From the NCBI RefSeq assembly GCF_012489685.1, contig NC_080041.1, positions 27,517,780 to 27,581,779 on the forward strand: 64,000 nucleotides of DNA, in the 5' to 3' direction. The position numbers and the translations under genes were made by a program. This stretch comes from Lotus japonicus (lineage: Eukaryota; Streptophyta; Magnoliopsida; Fabales; Fabaceae). A model generated the notes under the pieces. That model did not search any database. It worked only from the letters and a program-made list of their open reading frames with translations, and was not told the DNA's origin. How positions within the stretch are numbered: the first letter of the stretch is position 1; each line of letters begins with the position of its first letter. Of the stretch, positions 33,480-46,327 are shown piece by piece.

Positions 33480-34276
33480 TCGCCGTGTAAAAACGCTAGT
33501 ACAATATGAAGAATCCTCACTAGCTACACCCCTAAAATAACAAAAAAAAAATCCACCAAACCAAGAATCCAAACAAAAAGACAAGAAAAACAAGGTAGAA
33601 GCAACCACTTAACTGAGGAGGGAAATGAGCACCTTAACCTAAAATCTTCCTAAAGACACAAAATTTGAAGATAAAAACCACAAGACGATCCAAACAGCCA
33701 AGAGATAAGCCCCACTCGATCCAAGACAAGAACAACCCAAAAAGACATCCTTATGCATAAAACAAACATGAAAAAAACTCACGAGTAAGACAAAACACAA
33801 GAAGCCTCTTGAAAGTTATAGTACAAGATGATTCTCCTCAATCTGTTCTACCAATTCTCTTTAATCATAACATTCTCATGACTGTTAAACACAAGGCTTG
33901 CCTCCTTAGCCAAAGACCAAAGTATGCAAGCTCGCGTCATCACACGAAGAGTGAAAGATTCAGGTGAATGCCTAGCCGAAATGGATGGGCCCTCGTGCTC
34001 GCTAGATTCTTTGTGCATGAACTCCTACTTTCTAAGCGTTCTAGGGAGAGAAGACTTCTCCTTAAGACCGCGATCATAGCCTCAGAGCTTAAAACCTCAT
34101 TTAACTAACCTCTTAAGGCAAGCTTCTTGGGCCGCCCTCGTCTACTAGGTGTACATAAGCCCAAAACCTCCCCACTAGAAGAACCTCACCCATTAAGAGC
34201 AGTAAAAGAATCAATTCTTACCCCCGAGGACTACCTCATAAGAGTCATCTTCGTTCCTAGTATCTCCAACCAAAGC
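33480..34276. other. LINE-like debris, left half, split by the Tat element
   Basis: A low-T, A-rich stretch (33530-33800) leads into a coding-like region from 33920 (VKDSGECLAEMDGPS, then LRAVKESILTPEDYLIRV). After removal of the Tat element and one AAAGC, this continues at 59345. The type is unsure. It resembles the region upstream of ORF2 in plant LINEs. Confidence 0.35.
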
Positions 34277-34834
34277 TGTTCCGGGGAACCCTGACCCGGG
34301 ACGGACAGAGTACCCGGGACGACCATGTTCCCCCCAGGACGTCCCTGACGTGGGACAGTTTAGTATGAGGGCCCCCGGTTAGGGAGCCTGAGAAGATCCT
34401 GCTTCTGGGCTCTACCACCTAGGGTAAGGACAAGACCTAGGGCCCACCGAATAGGGGTTGACCTAGGCCAACCACCCTAGGGAGTAGGTAGGCAGGTACA
34501 GATCCATAGGGGCCCCAGACCGTTGGATCACTGTTCCTTGGCAGGTACCACATGTAATCCAACAGTAGGCTGTGCCCTGCGTACGAGCCATGCGTGACGT
34601 TGCATGGCTCCAACCCTAATCTCACCTCCCCTATATAAGGGGATCCCCTCTTCTATTGAAAGGTAACGTATTCTCACCATATTCACCATTCTCACTGCTT
34701 TCCTTACTGACTTTAGCATCGGAGTACCTTGCAGGAGCCTCCTCCGGGACGTAACCAGCTCAGAAGCCCTACAACGCGTTCAGATCCCCCTCTCCTACCC
34801 TTTGTCAACGGGTAACTTGATCATTCCCTGATCA
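34277..34834 (+). repeat. 5' LTR of the Tat element
   Basis: 558 bases. TATATAAGG at 34632-34640 is the probable core promoter. It matches the 3' LTR (split, 54744-54749 and 58788-59339). Confidence 0.9.
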
Positions 34835-34836
34835 AT

Positions 34837-34854
34837 TGGCGCCGTCTGTGGGGA
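34837..34854 (+). other. Primer binding site, tRNA-Asp-like
   Basis: TGGCGCCGTCTGTGGGGA matches the expected complement of the tRNA-Asp 3' end at about 14 of 18 positions, two bases after the LTR. Confidence 0.65.
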
Positions 34855-34967
34855 TCTGGTAAAACCCTTCCCAACACCGCGTGCCGTCACCTCAAGTCAC
34901 CTGCTAGCAAACTATAGTGGAAATACGTTAGACTTCGCGCCGTCCTATACCAACTCCTGAAGGCCAT

Positions 34968-36378
34968 GTGGAGACCATCAACGATTCAGCGGATCGCAGA
35001 ACCTCTCCTCCTCAACCCCAACACCCGCCTCCACCAACCCCTCAACCTCAACCCCGTCACTCACCGGAGCACGCGACCATTACCCCACGTGCGGCCCACG
35101 AGGCACTCTGCCGCTTGGAGGCCCGCATCTGGGCTATGGAAGAGGACAACGGGGCAGGAAGGGAGCAAGCCCAAGGCATCAGGATCCGAGACGCTCAAGA
35201 GGAAATTCTCAAGCTCCAAGCACGTCTACGACAGCTTGAGGATCAGGAGACTCACTCGCTCCCTCAACCCGCGTTTTCCCAGGAAGGGGAGACGAGCGGG
35301 GGCCCAAACCGAACCCCTACTACCAGGAGGAGCGCCGCCGAGCACCCGCGACGGAGAGGGTGGCTAGCCATACACCCCGGAGACACCACTCTCCCCTACG
35401 GAGCCCTTCCAGGTGAAGGAGCCCTTCCCCGACTCGGGACAGGACTCACAATCGACCAAGGTCCAACAACGCACTTGTCACCTATCCAGCACCGATTGGA
35501 GGCCCATTATCCCCTGAAGTTATGACTTTCCCATTCCCCCAGGGGTGGGCACGACCCAAAGTGAAACTCTACGAAGGAGACACCGACTCGCAGGAACACT
35601 TGAACTTCTTCGTAGGTGCGATGCAGTATGCCGGGGCCAGCGACCCCTTGTACTGCCGATGCTTCCCCATGAGCCTCGGAAAGGGGCCCATGAACTGGTT
35701 TCAGAACTTGCCGAGCAACTCCCTGCACGACCAGAACGGGGTCGTGTCCTGCTTTTTATCCCAGTACTCCTCGGTCCGCAGTATACCTAAGACCGCGCAA
35801 ACCTTGGCTTTGGTTAAGCAGAAAGAGAAGGAGTCTCTGAAGACATTTCTCAATCGGTTCAACAAGGAGGCTGGCGACATCCCGGTCTCCTCCCCGACAC
35901 TAGGTTGGTCCTGGCTACCGCAGCTCTCGCTCCAGGACCTTTCCTGACCTCACTGGATGACAAACCGGCCAACACTCTAGAGAAATTTTTGGCCCGGGCA
36001 GAGAAATTCATAAACATGGAAGACGCCGCGACCCTACGAGCTGTGAGTCAGACACTCGCGATCAAAGGACCGCAGAAGATGAAAGAGCATAAAGATCAAC
36101 CTTCGACCCGGGAATCCCGACGGACGGGTCAGGACGAACGGAAGCCGAAGCGGAAAAAGTATGATAGCTATACTCCACTGAACTCCTCCCTCTCGCGTAT
36201 CCTGAGGGAGAAGGCCTCCACCGACCTCAGGGACCGACCCCCTCCACTTCTGACGAGAGGGGACAAGCAAGATCTAAGAGATTTTTTGAGTTCCACGACA
36301 GCCCGGGCACAACACAGACGAGTGCCTGAACCTCAAGGACAAGGTGGAGGAACTGATCAGAGCAGGCAGGTTATCTAG
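34968..36378 (+). pseudogene. gag: Tat gag, frameshifted
   Basis: Three overlapping frames carry one gag. 34968-35525 gives a proline-rich leader and a coiled coil (LEARIWAMEEDN, LKLQARLRQLEDQE). 35522-35907 carries the retrotransposon gag core (KLYEGDTDSQEHLNFFVGAM, MNWFQNLPSNSL). 35905-36378 carries its C-terminal part (TLEKFLARAEKFINMEDA) and a basic tail. The last stretch then continues into the protease frame at 36344. At least three frame changes are needed, so no full gag can be made. No CCHC zinc knuckle is obvious. Gag would form the cytoplasmic particle. The first frame has no ATG in the expected place: GTG or an upstream codon lies there, and ATG at 34966 is in another frame. Confidence 0.8.
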
Positions 36379-37312
36379 GTATGTGGCTCTGTCATCGAGT
36401 GATCTCCCACGCCCGCGCTCGCCTCCCCCGAAGCGGACACCCACCCCTCCAAGGCACCGTGCCCGAACCCCTCCAAAGCGTCGTTCTACTGATCGTCAGG
36501 ACAGGACGCCACCATGTCGCCGGAGCACCGAGCGTGGAAGAAGCCGCGAACGTCGAAGAAGCCCCGACCGACACGGCCGGTATGAAGTTCGAAGACATCA
36601 TGGGAGCAACCTAGTCAGCGTTGGTTCTATCGCCGGAGGATGGGCCGCAGGCGGGCCCACTAGTAACAGCCGGAAAAGAAGCACCCGTGTCATCATGTCC
36701 GCAGCCGGAAGGCCCCACCTGGGATCCCTCCACCCCCCAAGGCAGAAGGTGTCCATCACCTTCACGGAGGACGACTACAGCGAGGACACCGGCGAGGAAG
36801 ACGACCCCATCGTCATTGAGGCCCTGATCGGCAATGGTAAGATTCGAAGGACGCTCATTGACACAGGTAGTTCCGCTGACATTATGTTTTATGACGCTTA
36901 TAAAAGCTTAGGACTATCGGTGAAAGACCTGCTCCCCTACGACCATGACTTGATCGGGTTTACGGGGGACAGAGTCCTACCCTTAGGATATTTTGATACT
37001 TGCCTTTCCCTGGGAGATCATAGAATTTGCAGGACAATTAAAGCTCGTTTTCTGGTGGTGGAATGTCCAACGGCGTACAACGCCATTCTTGCCAGGCCAA
37101 GCCTCAACATCTTCAGGGCGATCATATCAACCCACCATCTCATGCTCAAGTACCCCTGGGCAGGAAGGGCAGTGCCAATACGCGGCAATCTCGAAATGGC
37201 AAGGAGCTGCTACAACTCCAGCTGCAGGCTGGCCAGAGAAGAAAGAAAGAGAAAGAAATCCAAAGCCCAAGACCAGCAAGGCAACTTCCATGTTCAGCAT
37301 ACCATTTCATGA
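36344..37312 (+). pseudogene. Tat protease region
   Basis: 322 residues open. The first 90 or so are the arginine/proline-rich end of gag (KRTPTPPRHRARTPPKRRST). From about residue 135 comes the retropepsin: PIVIEALIGNGKIRRTLIDTGSSADIMFYD with the catalytic DTG, then AILARPSLNIFRAIIST as the second conserved strand. Retropepsins of this family cut Gag-Pol in the particle. The frame ends at 37312, while the reverse transcriptase part continues in another frame from about 37310 (MTDLDPRVDQ). The protease domain itself is unbroken, but the polyprotein is not. Confidence 0.85.
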
Positions 37313-38678
37313 CCGACCTCGACCCCCGGGTGGACCAGTCTAGGGACGATCAGCGCCTCAAACCCGATAGGGAGTCCCGCCCTATCCAGGTCGGTCCCCT
37401 TCCGGAAAATACCACCAACATAGCTCGTGGCCTCCCCCGAGATCTTTCCAGGCGTATGGAAAAGTTACTGCTATCCAATGGGAAGCTATTTGCTTGGTCG
37501 TCGGCAGATAAGCCCGGTATCGACCCGACATTCTGCAGCCACAAGCTGTCAGTCGACCGGAAGTTTAAGCCAGTCACTCAGAAGAAAAGACAAACGAGCG
37601 CCGAGAAACAACAAGTTATCAAGCAACAGACCACAGAGTTACTTCAGGCCGGGATCATTCGGGAGGTCAAGTACACTACTTGGCTCTCCAACGTGGTCTT
37701 GGTCAAGAAAGCAAACGGGAACCGATCTCAACAAGGCATGCCCTAAGGACCCTTTCCCCCTACCGAGCATCGATGCGCTTGTAGACAACTCCTCCGGGTA
37801 AGAATAGCTTTCTCTCATGGATACTTATTCAGGCTACAACCAAATCCCTATGCATAGGGATGACGAGGAGAAAACTGCTTTCATCACCGATCGGGGCACT
37901 TACTGCTACACTATGCTACCATTCGGCTTGAAGAACGCAGTGGCAACCTACCAAATGATGATGACCCGGATCTTCGGGGACTTGATGGGAAAATCTGTAG
38001 AGGTATATATAGATGACATCATAGTCAAGACCCCGAGGGGAGGAGATCACACAGCCGACCTAGCAGTCGTCTTCGAGCAGTTAAAGAAGCATAACATGCG
38101 CCTCAACCCCGACAAGTGTACTTTTGGCGTTCAAAGCGGGAAATTTCTTGGATATATGCTGACCAACCGCAGAATCGAGTTGAACCCCGACAAGTGTCAA
38201 GCGATCATGAATATGAACAGCCCACGCACCGTCAAAGAAGTCCAACAATTAGCGGGTCGCATGGCCGCGATCGGCTGTTTCTTGCCAAAGGCCGCTCTCC
38301 GGGCACTACCTCTTTACACACTTCTGAAGAAGGGAGCAATCTTTGAATGGTCGAAGGAGGCCGACACGGCATTCACCCAGCTGAAGGAGATCCTTTCGTC
38401 CCCTCCCATCCTGACCAGCCCTAGACCAGGGGAGACACTGTACCTATACTTGGAAGTGCGGGAAAAGGTAGTAAGTTCCGTTCTGGTCAGAGAAGAGGAG
38501 GGAGTCCAACTACCTGTCTACTTTGTCAGCCGATCATTGAAGAGTGCGGAGCTCCGGTATCAGATGTTTGAGAAAGTAGCGCTGACCTTGCTGACCACAG
38601 CTCGGCGGCTGCGGAGGTACTTTCAGGCTCATCACATCGTCGTACGCACCGACCAACCGGTCTGACAGGTCCTCCATA
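37310..38678 (+). pseudogene. pol: Tat reverse transcriptase and RNase H, left part of pol
   Basis: The N-terminal RT (MEKLLLSNGKLFAWSSADKPGI, TTWLSNVVLVKKANGN) is followed near 37720 by a small deletion with frame change. Then DLNKACPKDPFPLPSIDALV appears, two nonsense codons at 37799-37807, and an open frame from 37817. That frame has the TYSGYNQI block, LPFGLKNA and the catalytic box VYIDDIIVK, then RNase H (TLYLYLEV, and VYFVSRSLKSAELRY with its RYQ-type end). It breaks off at 38683 where a 4-kb LTR-like unit is inserted. The coding sequence resumes at 42649. RT copies the RNA genome in the particle; this copy cannot, because of the deletion and stops. Confidence 0.85.
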
Positions 38679-38683
38679 AACCC

Positions 38684-41600
38684 TGTAACACCCCGATTTC
38701 GGTGGCGTCACTTTAGTAACCAAAAGTAAACTTAATGCGGAAAAACGTGAATATTTTTTTTTTTTGATAATAACTAAGACAAGACTGAATTAAATAAAAC
38801 CCAAAAGCGAAGAGTAATAGAGCTAATATACAATATATAAACAGCCTCCGCTGTAAGTAACCTCGTCACGAGTAAACCTCCAGTGACGGAAAGAAAAGTG
38901 TAACGCCCGAAGGCAAAATGTACAAACCAAATCTAAAGGTAAGTGTCCGCAACACTATCCCTCAAAACTGAGAATGAGCTGGCCCATCGGCCTGAAGCAA
39001 GACCTCCTAAGTCCAACCAACTCTCTGTGATTCTCGTAAAGAACCACACAAAAAGCTATAGGTGGGAAACTACCCTGTCCCCAAAGAAAACAAATGATGT
39101 TCAGAGCTAAGACTCTACTCCTACACTAATCCCATCTCGAGGAGCTCACACCAGCACTAAAACCTACATACTAGCATGATCGTCGCCCGAATCTGAATCC
39201 AGAACGACCTAGTCTATGTACACCATCCGTCCTCCTCTCGCTACCGCGATACGCTCCAGTTCCCGCATCTCAACCCTAGTTCCTCCCGAAGGATGAACCA
39301 TCATGAATCAGCCAGCCAAAAACATCTGACAAAGGGCGTTTGTTCGCCAAAGCACACACAGAAGACGCGAGGGTCAACTCCAAAGAATTATGTAAATAAT
39401 AGCACCAATAAATATAAATAAGATAATAGCCACTTAGGCTTATAACTAGGGATAACATCCTAGGGTTGCATGTTCCACAAAATCATAACGACAATAATAA
39501 CAATTAGCATTGTTCCAAGTAAGTTTATCAAATAGCAACCACACTCATCAACTAAGTCAGTATGCATGTTGCGTGATATGTATGCAGGTTAACCCAGTCA
39601 ACCAATATGCAATCCGGAACGGATGGACATCATCGGATCAGCCCTTCACCAGCCACGGTGGTGCCATTTCGGCCCGTGATGTCTCTTACTCCAACAGGGG
39701 TAGTCAGATCAGCAGTAAACCCGTAGGTCTGCCATTTCGGTCTGCTACAAGAGACGTCTACAAACGCTCTTTCACGGCATTCCGGGTCTTATGACCATTT
39801 TGGAAACCGACGAGGTCCGGTATCACGCCGTGTATTAACCTCCAATCCACCGAGGTCCGGTATCACGCCGTGTATTAACCTCCTATGTATGCATGAGTGC
39901 AATGTGATTAGCCAAACAACGTCTCCGAACTCACTCGACACGTCGCCACGTGTTCTAGGTAAATTAATGTCTCTAAAAGCTTACCCTAAGGTAAAAGTCG
40001 ATTCTGCGACAAAATACAATAATCATAAAATGAGTGCAACCACTCACGATAACTCTTCGAGTCATCAATGCTCTCACGAAGTCTCACGCTTCAGTGGAGT
40101 CTCACACATTCACAAAGTCTCACGCTTCAGTGAAGTTTTATGCTTTCACAAGGTCTCACGCCTCAGTGAATTTACACACTTGCACGAAGTCTCACGCTTC
40201 AGTGAAGTTTCATGCTCTCACAAGGTCTCACGCCTCAGTGGAGTTCCATGCTTTCCACAAGGTCTCACGCCTCAGTGGAGTATCCCGCATTCACAAGGTC
40301 TCACGCCTCAGTGAAGCTTCTCGGCTCACCCCTTGGATGGCTAACAAACTGCTCAACGAGCGAAGGAGTACCAACATACTCAGAACTTACCAAACTCCTC
40401 AACACTTGGATCCGACGACACTCCTCGCTTTTCCAAAACCATGATTTGACTTCCAATGCCTTCCTTCGAGGTTGTTATCATTACTTAAAGATTTTGAGGT
40501 TATTTAAGGTCTTATGAATTTTCTTTATAAAATAGATTCCATTTTGTCTTATCGCAAGTCTTATACATTTGCAGGATCTCCCAATCCCAAGTCGCTTCCA
40601 GAGGATGTCTCGATCCACTAAACAGATTAAGGCCCGAATCTCGTTCGTCCTATCAAACTTTCTCAAAACTCTCAAAATAAAATCGGCATGACCTGCCCGC
40701 TATTCTCACCATTTAGAATCTCAGATTTCCAGTGTAAAGCATATTTAAATCATCACAATCAACAACATGTCATATATCAAGAAATCTCAACATAAACACT
40801 TAGCACTTAGCATATAAAGCATGCACCACACATCCTAGATTACCCACATAGCACATAGCATGTAAGTCAATCTTCAAAAACATTCAGTAGATGAATCATC
40901 TACATTGTCAGCCGAAGCCTCAGAAAACATTTTCAATCACACACAATCTCAGTGCATAAACAGTAAACAATGTCGAAACATCGACCCTAAGCATTAACTA
41001 GAGATTCAGTGAGAAGCCCTCACCTGTAGGTTCTCCAGAGTTATCTCCTAAAGCTCCTTCACAATCAAAGCCTTGCTCCGCTGGAAATTCCTCAAAATCA
41101 CCTTTAGAGCAAAACCACAGAAATACTATCAGAATCTATCGAAAACTAAGCTATCGATACTTACTAAGGTCACTCGAAGTAATCTATACTCTAAGGTACG
41201 ATAATCTAGCGCGAAAGACAAGTTTTCGGAAAAGGAAATTTCCTCCTCCCCCCTCTAATAGGCTCGGCCACTTTTCACAATTAAGGGGCTCGATTTTTCT
41301 TCGATCAAACTTGGTTCCTATGCTTTCATAAGCCGTAACTAAGGGTATTCTGAACTCGGAAAAATTATCGGATCAAAAACTGTCGCAGGGGTATTTTGGT
41401 CATGATTTTTAACTTAGGATTTTCAAAACTGAAATCCCAAAAACCAAATTTTGCAGGGACGTTACTAACGACGTTTATGACAACTAACCCTACTAACACT
41501 AAGCTAAGGCGATAGTTTTTAGCCTAAAGGTTGAAGCTTTACCTCAAAAACTCCAAAAATGGGTATTTTAGGTTCAAATTGATTCCGGCGGAATTCCGGC

Positions 41601-42643
41601 GACATAACGGAAGATCTAATCCGGCAGAAGTGATCTTGGGCACATATAGAAGAGGTTTAGAATCAGAAATGAAAGATTCAGGATAGTTTTGCAAAAACCC
41701 ATAAACTATCCGCTCAGAAAACTCTACAGAAAAGCTATGGAAAAAGCGATCAGAGGTAAGGATTAGCGACTATACCTCGAAGCCTTGAAGTAGCAACTGA
41801 TTGATCGACGATCAAGCAAGAAATGAAGAAAATCTCTCCTCCTCCTCTCCTATGCAAACTCGCGGCCTCCTTGGGAAGAAAATGGTGGAGTTTTGTGATT
41901 TCTTCTCACTTGCTTGCTATATATAGAAAATGGTAATTCGCGGGAAAATGAAAGTTTCGCGAATCTGATTTTTCCGGCATCATTCTCCATGAATTCTAAG
42001 ATAGGTTTTGGCAAAGGAATTCCTAAGCTAAGAAGATGTCTCCTTGTATTTTTGGCAACTAATGCAAAGTCGGTGCAAAGTCGGTGTAAAACTATTTTAC
42101 CCGATAAGTTGCTTTTTGCATCGAATGTCGGAATGGAAAACTTCCTTCTGAAGAAAGATTGAAATCATCAAGAGAAATGGGTGTACGCGTGTAGAATAAT
42201 CATTTGAAGCTCTGAATAGATAAAGTCTTCATTGTCGAGAAATTCTAGGGTTTTGAAATACCAGGGATTCGGTTTCGGCAAACTTCCGATGATTGGAATC
42301 GGACGTTCGTAGATCCTAGAGTTTCGCCTCGAAACGATTTTGATATATGGAAAAAGAGAAGTTCTAACATTTCTCTGAAGATTTTTGGAATTAACTTCCG
42401 TCGTGCCTAAAAGTGAAAATTAGCTATATACTAGGGTTTCTGACCTAGGTTTAAGCGTAAAACGTTCGTGCTATAACTTTTATCGATCATAATGCAATCC
42501 TTGAACTTTTCCTGAACTTTCTCCTTCATAAATATATTTCATTTAATAAACTTTCGTTCAGGTTTCCCTTCACATTACATCAAGCCTAATCGTAAATGGA
42601 AATCTCTTCCACTTATTCTAAGCTTAAAATCTTGGGTCTTACA
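38684..42643 (-). mobile_element. 4-kb LTR-like unit, copy A (probable solo LTR)
   Basis: Begins TGTAACACCCCGATTTCGG and ends TTGGGTCTTACA, with TSD AACCC at 38679-38683 and 42644-42648. It is the reverse complement of copy B (54750-58782), with indels and a divergent minisatellite. TG...CA ends and a 5-bp duplication fit an LTR, and no internal region or second LTR is present, so a solo LTR is the simplest reading. A TATATATAGC box on the minus strand lies near 41917-41926. It interrupts the Tat RNase H. Confidence 0.8.
40050..40330. repeat. Minisatellite in copy A
   Basis: About eight imperfect units of 26-40 bases around CACAAAGTCTCACGCTTCAG. The same relative position in copy B has a different minisatellite (56990-57145). 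Confidence 0.8.
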
Positions 42644-42648
42644 AACCC

Positions 42649-43932
42649 GACCTGGCCGGTCGAATGGTTAGCTAGTCCATTGAGCTCTCCGAGCATGACA
42701 TTCGCTACGAACCCATGAGAGCCATTAAAGCACAAGTCCTTGCAGACTTCTTAGTCGAACTCACAGACGAAGAAGAGCCCCCTGCCGAGACTACATGGCT
42801 AGTCAACGTAGATGGCTCGAGTAACAAGGAAGGTGGCGGGGCTGGAATCGTCTTGCAAAGTAGCACCGGGATGGTGGTCGAGCAGTCCCTCCGCTTTAAC
42901 TTCCCAACCACAAACAACCAGGCCGAGTACGAGGCCTGCATCGCGGGACTGGTCACAGCCCGAGACCTGGGAGCAAAGGAAATCCTTGTCTGCTGCGACT
43001 CGGTTCTGGTCGTCTCACAAGCAAATGGAGAAGCTCAAGCTAAGGATCCCATATTGGAACAGTACTTGGCCCATTTGAAGCGACTGGCTTCAACCTTCAG
43101 CAAAGTAGAATTCCGCCACGTCCCCAGAGCCCAGAATGATCGCGCTGACACTCTGGCCAAACTGGCCAGCACCGGGAAACCCGGCCTGAATGGGACGGTC
43201 ATTCAAGGAACCCTGGCCCTCCCTTATGTCGCCGACCCCAATCGTCCATCGGGACAAGTGACGATGCCTGTCGATATGGATGAAGACTGGAGATCCCCAA
43301 TCTTCAAGTACCTCAGAACTGGATGGTTGCCAGAAGACCAGGCCGAAGCCAAGAAGTTGGTCAGGTGCGCCTCCTGGTACACTATACTCAATGACGACCT
43401 CTTCAAGCGGGGATTCTCCACCCCCCTTCTCAAGTGCTTGCCCAAGGACAGAGCGACTTATGTCTTAGCGGAAATCCACGAGGACAGCTGCGGCCACCAT
43501 CCGGGTGGACGCTCCCTTTCCAGAAAAGTACTCCGAGCCGGTTACTACTGGCCCACCTTGGAGAAAGACGCTGCGGATCATGTTAAGCAGTGCGATCCCT
43601 GCCAGAGGCACGCTGACCTGCACAACGCTCCCCCTGCACGTCTTTCATCTCTGGTCAGTCCTTGGCCTTTCCACCATTGGGACATGGATTTATTAGGCCC
43701 GTTCGACACAGCCCCTGGTCAGCTCAAACACTTGGTTGTAGCAGTGGATTACTACACCAAGTGGATCGAGGCCGAGCCACTTGCAAAAATTACCTCAGCT
43801 CGGGTACAACGCTTCTTCTACAAGAACGTCATCAGTAGGTTCGGGGTTCCCGGGGTCCTGGTCACAGACAATGAGACCCAGTTTACCTCTAAAGGGTTTA
43901 GGGATCTCATGGACGGGCTACACATCAAATAG
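42649..43932 (+). pseudogene. pol: Tat second RNase H and integrase, right part of pol
   Basis: After the insert, pol resumes (DLAGRMVSWSIELSEHDIRY). A second RNase H domain follows (WLVNVDGSSNKEGGGAGIVL, NQAEYEACIAGL, VCCDSVLVVSQANGE, RAQNDRADTLAKLA), a Tat-lineage mark. Integrase then has its HHCC finger (EIHEDSCGHHP, then CDPCQRH) and DDE core: DMDLLGPF, VTDNETQFTS, and, after an in-frame TAG at 43930, HPQTNGQAESANRV. The frame is then lost near 44000. Integrase inserts the cDNA in the nucleus. The TAG and frameshift make this copy inactive. Confidence 0.9.
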
Positions 43933-43999
43933 CGGTTTACCTCCGTTGAACACCCCCAGACAAATGGGCAGGCAGAGTCGGCCAACAGAGTCATCCTCC

Positions 44000-44507
44000 G
44001 AGGCCTCCGGAAAAGGTTGGCTGGACCGAGCAACTCGACCACGTCCTGTGGGCATACCGCACTACTCCGCACTCGACTACTAGGGAGAGCCCGTACCGCC
44101 TCACCTTTGGCACAGAAGCGGTTATCCCGGCTGAGATAGGAGAACCGAGCGCTCGAACGGCTGGATTCGACCCCGACCAAAACGACCAACTCATAGAGGA
44201 GGACCTTGACCTCCTGGCTGAAAGAAGAGTGGTCGCCAACTGCAGAGAGCTGATCGCAAAGCAACATGCAGCTGTTCGCTACAACAAGAAAGTAGTTCTC
44301 CACTCCTTTGCCACTGGATACTTGGTCCTGCGGAATGTCAGCATCGGAGCACGTTCGACCGAGCGCGGTAAGCTAGCAGCCAACTGGGAAGGCCCTTATA
44401 GGGTGACCGAAGCAACTGGCACAGGAGCATACAAGCTGGAAACTCTTGCCGGGAAAGAGATTCCCCGCACCTGGAATGCAACCAATCTGAGAAGATACTA
44501 CAGCTAG
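44000..44507 (+). pseudogene. pol: Tat integrase C-terminus
   Basis: From 44229 an open frame reads FATGYLVLRNVSIGARS, then KLAANWEGPYRVTEATGTGA, the integrase C-terminal GPY/F-type module, and ends NATNLRRYYS. The linking part, 44000-44228, is in other frames. No chromodomain follows the module, consistent with the Tat lineage. Confidence 0.8.
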
Positions 44508-44704
44508 GGCATTACCGACCGTGCACCCCCTACCTATCTTTATGTTTTCCTTTAACTTAGTCTTTTTTAATCAAGGGTACACGCCCATCTTATCCAAGTT
44601 TGTACACGGCTAGAACCGTGAACTCTAAACGCAGAAATGAAGTAGTTTGTTATTTTGAATTCGAGTTATTTGGATCGACCCGACACGCGATCGTGTCGAG
44701 CGAC

Positions 44705-44912
44705 TAAGGAATTAAGACTACAAAGACCCATAGGGCACCAAGACCCACCGGGCACGAAATAATTAAAGACCCTCCGGGCATTAAGACCCATAGGGCACCA
44801 AGACCCACCGGGCACGAAATAATTAAAGACCCTCCGGGCATTAAGACCCATAGGGCACAAAGACCCTCCGGGCACGACGACCCTCAGGGCACCGAGACCC
44901 TCCGGGCGCACA
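44705..44912. repeat. 60-bp tandem repeat after pol
   Basis: Units built from AGACCCATAGGGCACCAAGA and GACCCTCCGGGCA blocks: two full 60-base copies, then shorter degenerate ones. Tandem repeats in the pol-to-LTR spacer are usual in Tat elements. Confidence 0.85.
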
Positions 44913-45041
44913 ATATTAGACAACATATCGAACTGAGAAAAAATCAACCGAGTAAAGAAATAAGAACACAACACTTAGATTAAATTCAAGGCAATTCAAC
45001 AAGTTTATACATACAATTAAAAACAACAAGTTCAAGCTAAA

Positions 45042-46327
45042 TTACAAAACGGGAAGTCCACCGTCATCATTAGAAAAACAGAGTCTTAAGGGGCTTGCTC
45101 GGCCGGGAAGGTTGGGGTAAACTTCTTCTGATCGTCCAGAGTACCAATCTTCCCCCCCCCCCATTACAACCTTTCTATAATGGAGAGGACCCACGTCCAG
45201 TCCCGGATGGACCACCTCAAGCTGAGCCAAGGCATTATCAAAGGAAGCTTTATGTATCTCTTTCAGATTCGACCTCAACTTTTTTCTCTCGGCCCCCAGA
45301 TTAACAACCTTCTTCTCGAGCTCAGCATTCTTCACTTTCAGGGTCTCCATCTCCTTGAGTTCTCTCTCCCGAGCGACCTTCTCTTCTTTCAGCTCCTGCT
45401 CGGCTTTCTCTGCCCGGACCCGCAGCCAGTCATTGTCCTTCTCGCACAGCTCCAGCTTTTCCACGAACTGCCTGGCCTTGGCCGTTACATCATGCACCTC
45501 CCCTTGCAGCTTCACCTTGGCAGCAGTCAGATCTTGAACCTCCTTCTTGGTACCTGCCAACTCCTTCGCCACCTTAGCGGACCTCCGCTCGGCTTCACCC
45601 GCCAGCTCCTTGACCTCCTCCACTTCGAGCACTACCCCCTGCTGCACATGCCGAATAACAGAGGTCGTCTGGAGCACTGCTTTCAGGGCATAATTCATGA
45701 GGTCGAAGGGTTCTTTCTGGCCCAAGAACGCCTGATCTAGCTCGTTATACACCAACGCATCGACCTGGTCGTTATGTTCCTGAGTGTCCACTGCCTCGCG
45801 GGTCCACATGGAGATCGGCCTCAGCGGAGGAACTTGAGCGATTGGAGTCACCCGTTCAGGGGAGCGACTCTCTCCGCCGGACGAGTGACGCCTTCTCTTA
45901 CTCTGGCGCCCTGAGCGGTCCTCATCCCTTCCGGGGGAACCCTCCTGCTGACAGTTGGGGCTCGCCCGACCATCCTGGGGCTCCAACCTCTTGTCGTTTG
46001 TTTCATCCTCTTGGGCCGGAGCACTTCGACCGCCCTCAATGGAGTCGGTCCCGATTACCTGCTGCTCTTGATCGTCGAGTCCTTCATCCTCATTTCGAGG
46101 AACCCCGTCCTCCTGTTCCCCCTAACTGTCGGTCTCAGTTTCATCAACTGGCACCTGCAGCGCGGCGATCAAAGCGGCATTAAGCTCCATATTAGCACCT
46201 GCACAAGAGTAACCAGAAGAACGGTTAATCAAACAAAGATCACAAGACAGACACACCTTTACAAAAAATAACACCTTACCTCTAGCGCGCAATAGGCACG
46301 CGTTCTTCCGAACGCTAAAAGTACAAA
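45042..46327 (-). pseudogene. Antisense accessory gene of the Tat element, 3' part
   Basis: The minus-strand exon beginning near 46201 has ATG at 46190 in frame (MELNAALIAALQVPVDETE), a TAG soon after, then an open frame to 45042. It encodes a basic/serine-rich part (RSGRQSKRRRHSSGGESRSP) and a long coiled coil (about 45700-45250: VEEVKELAGEAERRSAKVAK, KAEQELKEEKVARERELKEM). An upstream exon ends CGCGCTAGAG at a GTAAGG donor near 46277. The gene continues leftward in its own direction across the inserted element to 53148. Antisense genes between pol and the 3' LTR are known in Tat elements (Grande-type; Transposase_28/putative gypsy-type domain family), but their role is unknown. The central domain is missing here. 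Confidence 0.7.

Noticed and set aside
40050..40330. CRISPR-like repeat array
   Set aside because: Units and spacers are degenerate and of one family, the context is a plant retroelement, and no cas genes exist.
39889..40517. Overlapping frames with repeated SHKVSRLSE-type peptides
   Set aside because: They are translations of the minisatellite in LTR-like copy A. The frames differ in copy B and no protein family is suggested.
44666..44974. Minus-strand frame with repeated VPGGSWCPMG peptides
   Set aside because: It arises from the 60-base tandem repeat after Tat pol.
45180..45740. Plus-strand frame of 186 residues after pol
   Set aside because: It is the shadow of the antisense coiled-coil gene, whose leucine/glutamate codons read as leucine-rich in reverse.
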